Shown one piece after another: positions 47,101 to 59,985 of a DNA stretch of 64,000 bases (position 1 is the stretch's first letter; each line of letters opens with the position of its first letter). The notes below the pieces were generated by a model. It was not told the DNA's origin. It worked only from the letters and a program-made list of their open reading frames with translations, and did no database searches. A program made the position numbers and the translations under genes. Origin of the DNA: Hirudinaria manillensis (taxonomy: Eukaryota; Annelida; Clitellata; Hirudinida; Hirudinidae); the NCBI GenBank assembly GCA_034509925.1, contig CM067537.1:6706001-6770000 (forward strand). The letters are read 5' to 3'.

Positions 47101-48244
47101 AATTAAATTAACTCAAAAATGGCAACTTCTGCTTGTGTAAGCAAAAAATAAGGATGGACTGTTTCATACTGTTTTGTATCATCATTTGTATTGTTTTGCA
47201 TCATCACTTGTATTGTTTTGTATCATCATTTGTATTTGTTTTGTATCATCATTTGTATTTGTTTTGTATCATCACTTGTATTTGTTTTGTATCATCACTT
47301 GCATTGTTTTGTATCATCGTTTGTATTTGTTTTGTATCATCATTTGTATTGTTTTGCATCATTACTTGTATTGTTTTGTATCATCATTTGTATTTGTTTT
47401 GTATCATCATTTGTATTGTTTTGTTTCACTTTCTGTAGCCCACGAAGGTCGATTCGAGGATCGCATTGAAGACTACAAAAAGATTTCATCCTCTCTCAAC
47501 TTCACAAAAATCAACAACAGAAGCAAATATCAGAATAATAATGATTGTTAGTCTGTACATGCAATTTACAAGAAGCCATTGGTCCTTCTGATGGTGATAG
47601 TGATGATGATGATGATAGTGATGGTGATAATGATGATGATGATATTAGTGTTAGTGATGATGATAATGATGATGATGATAGTGATGGTGATAATGATGAT
47701 GATGATATTAGTGTTAGTGATGATGATAATGATGATGATGATAGTGATGGTGATAATGATGATGATGATATTAGTGTTAGTGATGATGATAATGATGATG
47801 TCAGTCACAATTTGATGATGGTGATGACAATATCAACAGATGGAACTACTAATGACAGTAATTTTGCTGCAGTGATAAGGAGAGGTTGTGACCATCAAAT
47901 CACCCTTTAATCAATACAAATTTATTTGATTGACAATTGATAATTTTTCTTCATCACCTAACTAATTTATGCTAATTTATGATATTTACATCCTGATCTT
48001 TGGGAATTCCCAGCTAATCGATCGGTTTCGTTTTTAAACAACAATTCAGCTCAAGACGTCTCCTCGCAGTTCGACTGCACGTTCTGGTTGGGCGACTTGA
48101 ACAGCAGGATGGAGATGAGGAGGGAGAGGATCGGTGGAACCATGTCCAAGGGGGGTGAGAAGATGCAGGAGATTGAGAAGCTGTTACAGTTCGATGAACT
48201 CAACAGGCTCAGGACTCAAGGTGATGATGATGATGTGATGGTGT

Positions 48245-48275
<31 letters not shown>

Positions 48276-49333
48276 AATAACATTACAAATGCAGAATTGT
48301 ATTATATTTATTATATTATATTATTATCAGAATTAGCGTTCAAAGGATTCTCCGAGGGAAGGATCAGATTCCTTCCGACGTACAAATTTGACGTTGGAAC
48401 GAACAATTACGACACGTCAAACAAGAATCGTAATCCGAGTTACACTGTAAGTTTACACTGTAAGTTTATGCTGTAAGTTTACACTGTAAGTTTACAACAT
48501 AAGTTTATAACATCAACGTCAATGCCTTGATAATAACAATTGAACTAGGGTTTTAATAAAATCCATGTTATCTTTGACCATTTAAGTGTATTTAGAAATT
48601 AAAATAAATAAATATAAGAAAGTCAGTATTCTTGAAACCAGTTAATGGTTAATTATATGATTATTATTTCCCAACTTAGCAATAACTTTTACTTAACTAT
48701 ATTATAACATATAATTATGTTAACCAATTTATTTTTATTAAAATATAATTCACTTTTGATTACAAGGACAGAATCCTCTTCAAGTCTCGTAAGAAGGCGG
48801 GCATTTCCTGCCTCCATTACAACTTTGTTCCTTCCTTTCAACAGTCCGACCACAAACCGGTTTATGGGGTCTTTGAGATCGAATTGAGACCAGGCATTGA
48901 TAGGTTGTTGTTGTTGTTGTTGCTGCTGCTGTTGTTGTTGTTGCTGTTGTGGTTGTTGTTGTCTATTTACTGTTTGTTTATATTTTTTAATGCCATCTTT
49001 GTTTTTTATGCAATTTTAATGACCAATTGTTTGCTAGTTTTCGTTCTCAGTGAATAGATGATCATAATGATATAAGAAAACTAGTTTTATTTATTTATCA
49101 TGGGGATAATGTGATTGCAGTATGCCATTATCAGGAGGACAGTTCAACAGAGAGGTCTGGTTGGCTGGTTAGCATTTATATAGTAGCATTTGATTTAATT
49201 TAGAAGGAATTTAGATTTTATTTGTTCCTTAAATCTGCTTTTTTTAGGAACAAGAAGGCGAATAACGCAGCAAACGCAGCACAATGATACTCGCAGAACT
49301 GAAAACAATAGTAGTGTCTGCCTCGTAATGTGA
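44187..49333 (+). CDS. INPP5E: INPP5E, phosphatidylinositol polyphosphate 5-phosphatase
   Basis: Removes the 5-phosphate of PI(4,5)P2 and PI(3,4,5)P3; the vertebrate protein acts at the primary cilium and is farnesylated. Exons: 44187-44610, 44685-44813, 44941-45253, 45747-46013, 46354-46478, 46747-46869, 47439-47546, 48050-48220, 48331-48446, 48767-48903, 49121-49167, 49248-49333; 681 aa. An in-frame TAG precedes the ATG. Exons 1-3 code a Ser/Arg-rich disordered N-terminus, as in vertebrates. Catalytic parts: STWNVGEM (337-344), [48 protein letters not shown] (D512, N514), [21 protein letters not shown] across an intron, and QQSDHKPVY (H621). The last exon adds a basic Gln-rich tail ending CLVM, a CaaX box. 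The exon 3/4 junction uses a weak donor and acceptor and may be wrong; the rest is strong. Confidence 0.95.
45540..45760. repeat. AT-rich tandem repeats (AATTAATCTTAAATAAATAAATCAAT type)
   Basis: Several 25-50-base units in INPP5E intron 3 run up to the proposed start of exon 4, which blurs the acceptor choice (45747 or 45798). Confidence 0.7.
47165..47430. repeat. Tandem repeat TTTGTATCATCATTTGTATTG in INPP5E intron 6
   Basis: A unit of about 22 bases recurs around twelve times and ends within 10 bases of the next exon's 3' splice site, supplying its T-rich tract. The frames through it are Cys/Ile/Val-rich artefacts. Confidence 0.8.
47585..47808. repeat. 63-bp higher-order GATGAT repeat in INPP5E intron 7
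   Basis: A unit of GATGATGATGATATTAGTGT plus GATAGTGATGGTGATAAT is repeated about three times. It reads as an acidic 21-residue repeat in one frame and as Ile/Thr/Asn-rich on the other strand. Treated as non-coding. Confidence 0.85.
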
Positions 49334-49969
49334 TCGCACTTTTCAAGATCCAGTCCCTCACAGAATATTTCTTTTTGATTCATTCTTGTTTAATGATTTT
49401 TTGCTGCATTTAACTTCGAAAATGGTAGAGCTATTAGATTTAAGTTACATGCACTAAATATTCTCAAGTTCAAATTTTAAAATATAGTTATTTTTATGAC
49501 GTTTGTACCTGGTACCCTGGTGACAGTGACGCTGTTTCTAGTCAGACTCAATAAATCACGAAGAATCTCTGAAAATGTCGTCAATGCAATTCCTACGCTC
49601 GAAAAAGAGGGTCCTCCGATGTTATGCCATTCATTGAGATAACATAATCAATTATTTATGTTAATAGCAGACGCTCGAACGAGGCTGGGACACTATTAGC
49701 GCTGTTTATTGATGCGCATTCGACATATCTTATAATAACTCCCAAAGGAGGTCTTTAGTGACTTTATAAAAGCAAGAAATCAGGCAAAAAAAAAATTTTA
49801 AGTAGGAAAAAAACTTGACCTCGTTTTTCGAATGATTGACGATTTTTCGTGATTCACATGCCTTTGCTTTTCGGATAGCCTAAGCGTAAACAAACCTGTT
49901 GGTAGTGTTTTTGGAGTGAGGTCCCTCTAATTATTTTTCTAATTTTGCTGGAAGTAACATCTGCTGACG
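49334..49969. promoter_or_regulatory. Spacer between INPP5E and the LIM/VHP gene
   Basis: A compact head-to-tail spacer of 636 bases. The left part is INPP5E 3' UTR; the right part must hold the promoter and 5' UTR of the next gene. I see no sharp promoter motif. Confidence 0.4.
49550..49555 (+). terminator. Poly(A) signal for INPP5E
   Basis: AATAAA 217 nt after the CaaX-exon stop codon and 415 nt before the next gene's start. Confidence 0.55.
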
Positions 49970-51018
49970 ATGGGTTTGTTTTGTTTTAAATTTTGTGATT
50001 TCTAAGCAATAGCATACTGTTTTTAAATTCTTTAAAAATTATATATAGGGAAGAAATATTGTCAAGTTTGCACCAAGAAATGTAAAAGTTTTGCTATCAA
50101 GATTGACGACAACATCTATGTGCATAGCGATTGCTTTAGATGCTTTGGTTTGTATATTTCATTACGTTTGAAATTAGTCTCATGACCCAATTTCTTATTA
50201 TTAAACAATTTCTAATTATCCTAGAATGCAAAGGCGAGCTAGAACTCTCAAAGTTTTACTTCAAGAACAAGCATCTCTTTTGCATAAAGGACTTTAAAAA
50301 GCTTTATTACCCAAAATGTGTAAAGTGTGCACTGGTCATTGAAGATGAGATGGTGAAAGTCATGGGTCAGCAGTACCATGTCAACTGCTTGTGCTGTTCC
50401 TTTTGCAAGTTTGTTATGGTTTTTTTTCCTATTTCGAACCTGAAATGTTTTAACAAACACTTGGCACTTCATCCATTTTTAAGAATTGCTGCATATTCCT
50501 TAGAGTGGGTGAATGAATGAATGAATGCATGCATTGAATTATGTGATTTATTTGACTTTTACTTTGAAAGAGCCACATCAAAACATGGTGACAAGTTGAA
50601 CTTTGATGGAAAGAACTTGATCTGCCGACAATGCACTTTGATTTCACTGAGAGTCCAAAGTATCAACAAGATGACCTCAGAAGATCCAAATAAGACCCAA
50701 TTTCCTGCACCCGTCACCACGTCTTCAAAGCAGTTTGCCGAAGTCCAGAATTCCATCGTCCACAAGAGTTCACCTCCTAAAACTGCCAGGGATAAAAGTG
50801 ATTCAGAAGTTGTCACCAATTCGAAGCCTGCTCCGCTAGCTTCCAAACCGCCTATTTTTCCGTCCATCAGATCGCGAATGAAGTCTCCAGTAGAAAGAAT
50901 TACCTCGCCTCAGAGTTGGGGTTGGTAATAGCTCTCACCATTTTGAATGTGATTGGTCAATAGTGGATGCAATTAGTTGATGCTCTGTATTTCACAATTT
51001 TATCAATGTGATCATCAC

Positions 51019-51057
<39 letters not shown>

Positions 51058-54000
51058 TTTAATGAACATTTGAAGATAGGTAGGTTGTTATAACTGAGGA
51101 ATGTAAATGCAAGTTGGGTCCAAAAAGATGTCCACGTTGATAATGTAGGTGTTAAAGCTAGTAGGACCTAATTTGATGATCTCACAAGCTAAAGTTGACA
51201 ATGATGATGATGATGATAACAATGTGATGATGTCTGCCATCAGATTTCTGACAGTTAAGTGCAAATGTTTACCAAGATCTATTCATGGAGGTTCTGCTAA
51301 GGTCCTTGACATCATCTTTGATTGACTTCCTGATAAGGGATGATAAGAGATGGAGCTCCCAAAGGCTCATCAGAAGAGATAACTTCCCTAGATTATTTGT
51401 GGATGATTACGGTGATGATTATAATTAGCTAATCATAATCACTGAATGGAAGATGGTTGGATGGATGAAAGCACGATTATTTTATTAAAAACCATATACT
51501 ACCAAGAAATAAGACATCCTAATACATAGAGTTAAATAAGCAAAAAAAAAGAAAGAAAATATAATTTATTATGAATAATTATTTGAACTTATCATAATTT
51601 ACGACTGTGTAGTATGATGTGGCCTTCAATTGGTTCATTCTTCTCAATTTTTTCTACTTTAGATTCGTCCTTCAGACCTTCAAACGATCCACGTGTAAGT
51701 CAAAACCACATCCTCTTCTGAGGCTATTTTTAGAGATTTGTTTCCACCATCATCGTCATCATCATCATCATCGTCAACACCATCATCATCATTTTCTTTG
51801 TTGTTGTTTTGCTGCTAGTTCTTGTTATTGTTATTGGTTTTGTTGTTTTTGTCCATGTTGTTGTTGTTGTTGTTGATTGGGGTTTCTGTTATCATGATTT
51901 ATTGCTTGTTGATCGTTTGATAAACTCTCCTTGCATCATGTTCTGCTGACTCTTGCTAATGTAATCCTACGGAGTAGAACCCAAGACAGCATCTGATATC
52001 CACACAAAGTCAATATCTGACATAAAATATGTTCACGTCTTGCATTCTATTTTGATGTACAGCTTTATCTAAAAGTAAACTTATATTTTGAGTATCAAAA
52101 CTCATACATACAATGTTATACATACCATGTTATCATTTTAAGATAATTTAATCAGTTTTATTTTAAGTTTTAATTGAACACAAACTTGGGCATAACATCT
52201 TTTAATCTAACATGTTCTTACAAAACTTTCCAAGATGAATTCACAAATGCTTATTGACACAATCATTACGACGACACATGTAGGTATGTACGCAGGTCAC
52301 TTCAAGTAAATTAAAAATAAAAGCAATATAAATGTAAATTAATATTTAATCAAAAACTACATCTTAAAGAGAATTTTTTCTCCCTATGACAAGGACGGTC
52401 GCGTCTCCCCGATCGGCTCCTATTTGAGTCGACCCTCCAACTTCAGGAGGGGACCCTCGTTCAACGTTTCCCACGCCGCGACCAACGTCCATCACTTCCA
52501 CGTCCCCGAGGGAGTGCAGACGCTTTCCAGGTCGAAAAGCAGGACTCTGCCCAAGTCTGCCGCCTACAGGCCGTGGAGTAGGGAGGAGACCCCGACGGAA
52601 GCAAAGCCCCCGACGGGCAGGGACGGGCAGAATCCGAGGGGCACCGAGGCCTCTCCGTCTCCCCCGCCTCGGAGTCCGCCGGGCCAGAGTCTCGAGAGGG
52701 AGGAGAGAGGTCGCTTTTGATTTAAACGCGGGCTTTAAATCCGATCGAGATTTTTTTTTGACTTGTTTTAATTTTTTTTTTTTATATTCTTTAAGTTATT
52801 ATTGAAAAGTTGAAGATAGATTTTTATTTGTTCGATTTAATCAATTCCGTTTTCCCCCCGATCGGGTGTGATGGAATTTTTAACGTTTAAATGGAGAATA
52901 ATTTATTAAATGCTTCAATTTAAAAAAAAAATCAACAACAAATAAATCATGGATATAAAAATATCGGACCCCTGGCTTAACATTTCCAGCAGTGACTACT
53001 TGATATTAGATGCGACATTGAAAGGCAACATTAATGGATAGAAAAACAATAACTTAATTAATAATAATAATAATAATGATGATGATGATGATTGTGATAA
53101 TAATTGATTATGATGATAACAATTTGTAATATTACCATATTTGATAATCTAATTTATATTTAGACTATTTACGATATCAGTTATAATGGTTGTAATGATG
53201 ATGATGACAATTTGTAATATTACTAAATTTTATAATTTAATTTATATTTACATTATTCACGCTGACGTGTCTTGATATCGATACCATAAGAAAGACTCTT
53301 CCATCCTTTCAGTGACCTCTCACGACACTCTGACAAAGACTCCGATGCCCGGCATTTCGGAGGACGGGATGTCAACCGCGTCGCATGCTTCCATCCACCT
53401 CCCTTCCAAGGGTTATGGTAACAACTTTGCAATGTTTACACTTGGAATTATTATTATTATTATTATTAAATTATTAAATTGTCTCTATTATTGTTAAATT
53501 GTTATTCTTTAATCATGTATTATTATTTTTTTTTTTTTTATTATTATTACTGATTTTTCTTACTATTTTTTAACCACATTTTACACTAGATGCAAACACG
53601 TCTAAAAATTGTCATCAATTACATCAGTTTCGATTATCTCAGTTGTGCCAATAATTTATTTTCAAATTTAGGAAATAATCGTAAGTTATTATCATATTAT
53701 AGTTATCTCTGATTACCTTAATTCTAAGTGTCTGATGGGCCTGAATAAAAATAAATAAAAGTATTTTATCAAATAAATCTGTTTATTTGGGACTTTCATT
53801 TGCAAACCTCCCAGCTCTGAAACCAGGCTATGGGCTCAAACCCATCATGTACGCTTGCTATGGAACCAATGTTGAGCCAAAGGTGAGATGTGCCACTTCA
53901 CTGTTTCAAAAGGAATCAGATTTTTGTTGTTGTTGTTGTTGACAGTGTTTTGATTGGTCATTGTTTTGTTGTTACTGTGGTTAGCAACAAGTTAATAAAG

Positions 54001-55097
54001 TTACGATGTTTAGTTTACGAGTTCTTAACGTTAATAATTGTTATTTATTTATTTATAATATTCTAAGTTAATTATAGAGATGATTTATTCCGTGCACATT
54101 CCACATTCTCAACCTACCACAATAAGTGGAAACAAAATCAATTACTCAACTTATTAGTTAATAAGCAATTCTTAAATAATCAACATTATTAACAGCATTA
54201 TTTAATTATAATAACTATTATCCATGAAATGTGGATTTATTTCTATTTTTGACTCTTGCTGCATCATCATCATCAACAACAACATCATCATCAACAACAT
54301 CATCATCAGCAGCAGCAGCAGCAGGTTCGTTCGGGTGCAATTTCAGTCGAGGACTCAAAAGACACGAAAAGCGTCTCCCTGGGTTCGGAATGTCACGGAT
54401 CTTTCCGTGAGTCTCGGAAAGATTTCGTTCTCGGATCGGAATTTCATTAATTTTGTTTTGTTTCGTTTTTATCTCCCGATTGAAAAAGCAGACGATAAAA
54501 CTGTGTCGGGTCGGGTCGGCTTTTGCATTAGAATCCGCGCATAGCTGATGCGAGGGCCGAGGTGTTGATGATGATGATGGTGGTGGTGGTGATGATGATG
54601 ATGGTGCTGTTACATGCATCGACTCTGGCTGTGTGGCATGTTGTTAATATTTTGATGTTATAATTATTTGTTTGTTTTTTTTTCAGTTTTTGTGAGTTTA
54701 TTCAAATCAGTGGAAAGCCAAATTAATTTATTATAAATTCACTGTCAGAAATGATAACAAAGCAAAAAATTGTTTGCGTTGTTGTATAATATTTGTTGAT
54801 TTATATCCATGCTATGAATGATGATCAGATATTATTTATTAGTTTAATATAGATTTTAAGAAATTTAACAATGAATTAATAAATAAATTAATTAATTGAT
54901 TAATAAATGAAATAATTAATTGATTAATAAATGAAATAATTAATTGATTAATTAATGATTTATGTAAAAAAAAGTAATCTTATTGGTTTCTCAGATTCTG
55001 CAGAAGAAGAAGAAAGATTGGATCCTTATACTGGTTTGAAGGTGCAAATGCTTTTAATGTTTAAGTAATATTTATTATTGATATTCATTAAATATAA

Positions 55098-55139
<42 letters not shown>

Positions 55140-56121
55140 GGACTTCCATGTTATTAGTTATTTTAAAGGTTTTAAATTTTTTGCTCTAAAATAATATTCT
55201 GTAATTAAATAAATAAAAAAGTTTTTCCAAGTTTGTTTAATATAAATAGTGTTATAAATAATATAAATAAAGATATAACCAATGTTAATAAAGATATAAA
55301 TAATATAAATAAAGATATAACTGATGCCCCAATTCTTCAGAGGAACAGGTCAGTGAGGTCAACGGTGTCATTTGATCCTCGGATGACCAGGTCAAGGACG
55401 TTGATGGAGGTCGTCAGTTCAAAGCGACCAATCACAGTCAGTCAATTCCTTAAGAAGGTGGAGCTTAACCAGGGAGACAGGGTTAAGGTGTGAAATAGGA
55501 TATTGATAAAACGTGCAGATGATAAAAAAAACGTTTTTCATATTTATGCTTTTAATAGCTATAATTATTTTTAACGACTTTTTAACAAATTAATTTTTAT
55601 CAATTATTTAATTGAACCCATAAACCACGGTTCTGTAGAAATACTCCTATCAAGATCTGAAGAGTGCTCTGGACTCTCCAACTGGTCGTATGATAAACAA
55701 GGACCGACTAGAAGTTTGTCATTGTTGTTATTATTACTATTATTATTATTATTATTGTTATTATTATCATTATTATTATTATATATTATTGCACCATATT
55801 TTGTACTATTTATTTATGTAACTTCTTGAAATCTCCTATGTCAATGTCACATTTTACCATTAGCACATTGCTCCATTGTTAATGAACGACAAGATATCCA
55901 TGCTCTTAATAGCAGCAAAATGGTAGCCTCAAAGACTCAATTCTAAAATAAAATTAAGCAAAATATCAGTCGATTAATTGAGTTATTTCAAATTAATTAA
56001 CGTGCAGGAGCACCTGCTCGACGAAGAGTTCCAGAAGCTCTTCACGGTCGACCGAACGCAATTCCAGCAGCTTCCGCAGTGGAAGAAGGCGGACCTCATG
56101 AGGAAGCACCATCTGTACTAA
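49970..56121 (+). CDS. ABLIM: ABLIM/UNC-115-like protein: two LIM domains plus villin headpiece
   Basis: An actin-binding LIM protein, in the family that guides axons and cytoskeletal remodelling. Exons: 49970-49973 (ATGG), 50049-50147, 50225-50408, 50571-50920, 51663-51694, 52394-52709, 53313-53417, 53815-53882, 54325-54406, 54995-55041, 55341-55487, 55639-55713, 56008-56121; 540 aa. LIM1 has C6-C9-H27-C30-C33-C36-C54-D57 and LIM2 has C66-C69-H86-C89-C92-C95-C114-C117, all zinc ligands present. A long disordered linker includes MPGISEDGMSTASH, resembling the ABLIM linker. The end (KYSYQDLKSALD, NKDRLEEHLLDEEFQKLF, QLPQWKKADLMRKHHLY) is a villin headpiece. ABLIMs usually have three or four LIMs, so this is a short form, or more LIM exons lie upstream but were not seen. 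Start exon and the 55341 acceptor are the less certain points; the ends and LIMs are strong. Confidence 0.87.
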
Positions 56122-56981
56122 TTAATTAATTTACGATTTATTTGCCGAGGTCGCGATTGTCACACTCGTTGTTCGTTAATTTGCAATTGTTATTATTATC
56201 ATTATTATTATTATTAACATTGTATTTAGTTTTTAAGATGTTACTAATAAGTAGGTTTAATTAATAAATAGTTAAATTCTTAATAATAAAAGTCGGATTA
56301 TTATTATCATTATTATTATTATTATTATTGCCTGGATTCACACTCAATGCGGACATTTTTGGATGGTTTTTAATACACACAAAGGAGTCGCGAGTCTTCA
56401 GGTTTCGATTTATTATTAATTATATAATTCATTATTAATTATCTAATTTATTATTAATTATATAATTATTAATTATGACGTCACAGTCACGTTGTAACAA
56501 TCACGCTTTAAGATACCACGATTTACAATCATCAGGACTTAGTTACATTACATTACATTATATTATATTAGATTATATTATATTATATTATATTATATTA
56601 GTAATTGTATTGTAAATTGATGGCTTGTCAGTTCTTTTCCAATGTGCAAGAATTTTGTAAACATTTCTCTATTTTGCTATTCTTTTATCGTTATTTTTAT
56701 CATCATTATTATTATTGATATTATTATTACTGCTATTATTATTATTATTTAAATTATCTGCATTTAAATACCGTTATTAATTAGTCATTATTTTGATTTT
56801 CATTTATTAATTTATTTTTTTAAATAGATTTGCTAACAAATCGCTTGCAGTTCGGACGTGTTTTGAAGAGGTTTTCACGAACGAGAATCGTTTTTGCAGA
56901 GTTTCTGGTGCCTCGTATTTTTCCGTCTGCTCCTCTTTCCCGCTACGACGTTTAATCTCACGTTCTGCTGTTAATATTATT

Positions 56982-57046
<65 letters not shown>

Positions 57047-59985
57047 GTTATTGTTAATTATTTAATTAATTGGCTTCTGCGTTCAAGAGGTTTTGCCTTA
57101 AGAGGAGGCCATGTTGTCGTTGTTGTTGTTTGTAATATTTGGATTTGTTCAAAAACTTTTATCTTTTCTGGCCATTTCACGTCTTTGTAACAAACACTTT
57201 GTAATCATATTATTATTATTATTGCTGTTATTATTATTATTATTATTTTTGTTATTGTCATTATTATTATTATATTTGGTGTGTAAATAATAATAATATT
57301 ATTTTGATCTTATTTAATCGTGTTATAAGTATACATTCATATGTAATCCTCATTTTAGTGGATATTATTACCCTTATTGTTGTTATTATTACTATTGTTA
57401 TTATTATTATTATTATCGTCATCATCATCATGTGGGTGCTGGTTTAACCTTTTTTTGTATTTGTGGTCTTTTTAATCGTCATAACAATTATATAATAATT
57501 ATATTTCATTAATTGCTGGTTGCGTCATCACTGCGTTCAAACGTATATTTAGGATATCAGGTGATATTTCACATTTACAAGAACATTAAAAGATCTTTAT
57601 AACAATAATGATAATAATAACAATAATAATTTTTCATTTATGTGTTATAATTATTTTACGTCACACTTGTTTATCACGTGACTCTCGTATCTTTCACGTG
57701 TGTCTTTGTATCCCCAGCACGTCTGGTTGTAATTTCATATTCTTGGTTGCCACCCCAACGTGTCCCCAGGATCGGGGTGGTTGGTGTGTTTGACATGTTG
57801 TTGTCGTCGTCGTTGTTGTTGTGGTGGTGGTTGTTGTTGTTATGGTGGTTGTTGTTGTTGTGGTGGTGGTTGTTGTTGTGGTGGTGGTTGTGGTTGTGGT
57901 GGTTGTTGTTGTTGTGGTGGTTGTGGTTGTTGTGGTTCAAGGATCATATCCATATTTCAAGGCCAGTTAATTTCATTCTGTCTTTCAACTTGTTCCTGGC
58001 TGCATAATTTCACAGGCACGAGAATTTACAACTCTGCATGTTTCACCCTTCAGATTCTTTTTTTTCTTTCCTTCCTTCCTTCTCTGTGCCCCCCGTTCTT
58101 GATGTTCTTGACTTTCTTGTGGTTTTTCATAATTTCTCCAACGTCATCACAAACAACGATTATGAATAATTTAGAAAAACGTTTTTTAACCTTCCTAGAA
58201 GACGATATGAATATTTATGAATAATTTTATGAATAATTTTATGAATAATTATGAATAATTTCATGAATAACGTTTTTTTAACCTTCCTAGAAGGCGATCG
58301 ATCGTGAGCTGTGCGTTCAAGTCTGCATATCTAAGCGTTTCAAAGTTCTCTCCGATGTCGTGTTCGCCATTTTCCAAGTGCGTCGCTCCTTTTAACGCTC
58401 AGATTCACTTTTAGTGCCAGTCGCTTGATCGTTCTGATCTCTTTGTGTAAAAATTGACTTTCACTTTCAGTGCAATAGTGGGTTTTTTTTTTTGTTGTAC
58501 CAAAGACTTGCAGAAGTCTTGCAGTGGAACGAGTGTTTATTCTTCTGCTTCAGGATCTGCTTAAATTATGCTAATTTATGCTAATTTGAGAGGCTCACTT
58601 TAATCAAACTGCAGGACACACCTTGGAAAATTTTAGCATCGATTAGTGCTGTTTACGTTTTAATTCAATTTTAATTTTTTTCAATTTAAAAAAAATAATT
58701 TTGTTGTTTTCCTGGAAGAAGCTGTTGTTCCATACGTCTGTACCTGTATGCCGTCGCTAGCTTTGCTCTTATTACTGTTACTGAGAGACATGAGTATTTT
58801 CAATTTATAATAGTGTCGCATGCTTTGCTGGTTATAAAAATCGTTGTCATCCTGTCTGTTTATTCTGTCTCCGCGCTGGATTTGATAATTTTACGATTGA
58901 TTACTGATTACAGTAAACTTATTTCTTGCTTGTGGTAAATTATTTTAAAAAGATTTATTTCTTCTGTTTATGCCTTAAGTTCGATTAGTTTTTAAATGCA
59001 CCACTCATCACCCCAACCTTCAACAAGTTGTCTGAACTCAAATAATCTGCTGCTGTTGTCGTTGTTGTTACTGTTGTTGTTACTGATGCTGTTGTTGTGT
59101 ATCCACTTTGGCTGTGATCCTTCAACTGTTTAAAGTATCTGTTTTCGAGTCAAAAGTTCGCTTCAATTTCTCTCCAAGGATGGTTTATTTATTTTTATTT
59201 TTATTTATTTTTATTTTTTATTTTTTTCAAAATGAGGTTTGCTTTTAGATTTCTATCTTCCTATGTAGACATGTTAACTAAGTGGTTAGTTAATTCTTAG
59301 TTTATACTCGGTTAAGTTAACGAAAATTAAGCTCGACTGAGGCCGTGTTATGGTTACCTCAACCCATGTACGCTCGGTCCGTGCTTCGTGTGCAAACGTT
59401 CAATCCCCAGCATCTTCCAACTTCATTGTGGGAACATCAATACTTTCCCATCCCAAAGAATAGGAGTTTTTTTTTTTCTTTAAGGTGTTTAAGACGAGGG
59501 CTACAATCGTGCCGATGATGACGATGGTGTTGGTGGTGATGGTTATGGTTGTAGTGGTGATGATGATGATGGTTATGGCGATGATGTTCGTTCCAAGGAC
59601 TATACGCGAGAATATAAACACAATGAAGATATAATTACAACTACCGAGGTGTCAGATTCAATCAACTTTTTTTTTCTTTCTCTCTAAAAACAAAAAAAAA
59701 AGAAAGAGAGAAACTCAAATGTATGAGAGGCCTGACCACGTGACCAAGGTGAAGGTGTGAGCACACCTGGAGGGAGATGCACCGGGATTTGATGAGTTCC
59801 TGTGGATAGGAAGATGGCTAACGAATGCCGCCGGTAACGCGATCGAACATTGGTACTTAAATGCCGCGAAGATGATGATAATGATGATGTTGATGATGAC
59901 GACGACGATGATGGTGAGGGTTAAATATTAATCATTTTGAAAAATAATCAATCTTCTTGAACTAAGATGATGATGATGATAATGA
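56122..59985. other. Intergenic: LIM/VHP 3' UTR and repeats
   Basis: AATAAA at 56263-56268 and 56285-56290 are likely poly(A) signals. The rest holds TTA arrays (about 56985-57050, 57212-57260, 57380-57415), a GTT/GTG array (57790-57940) and GATG repeats (59510-59580). Frames that look Cys/Gly- or His/Asn-rich are translations of the repeats. Two moderately complex stretches (56820-56960 and 58290-58420) show no domain. Confidence 0.45.
57790..57940. repeat. (GTT)n/(GTG)n trinucleotide array
   Basis: Interspersed GTTGTT and GTGGTGG blocks over 150 bases. They give Cys/Gly, Leu/Trp and Asn/His frames. Confidence 0.9.

Noticed and set aside
47545..47910. Acidic Asp/Ser-rich 121-codon frame
   Set aside because: A 63-bp GATGAT repeat within an INPP5E intron whose flanking exons join cleanly without it.
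57678..58224. Cys/Gly-rich and Leu/Trp-rich frames resembling a metallothionein or keratin-like protein
   Set aside because: They come from GTT/GTG repeats read in different frames.
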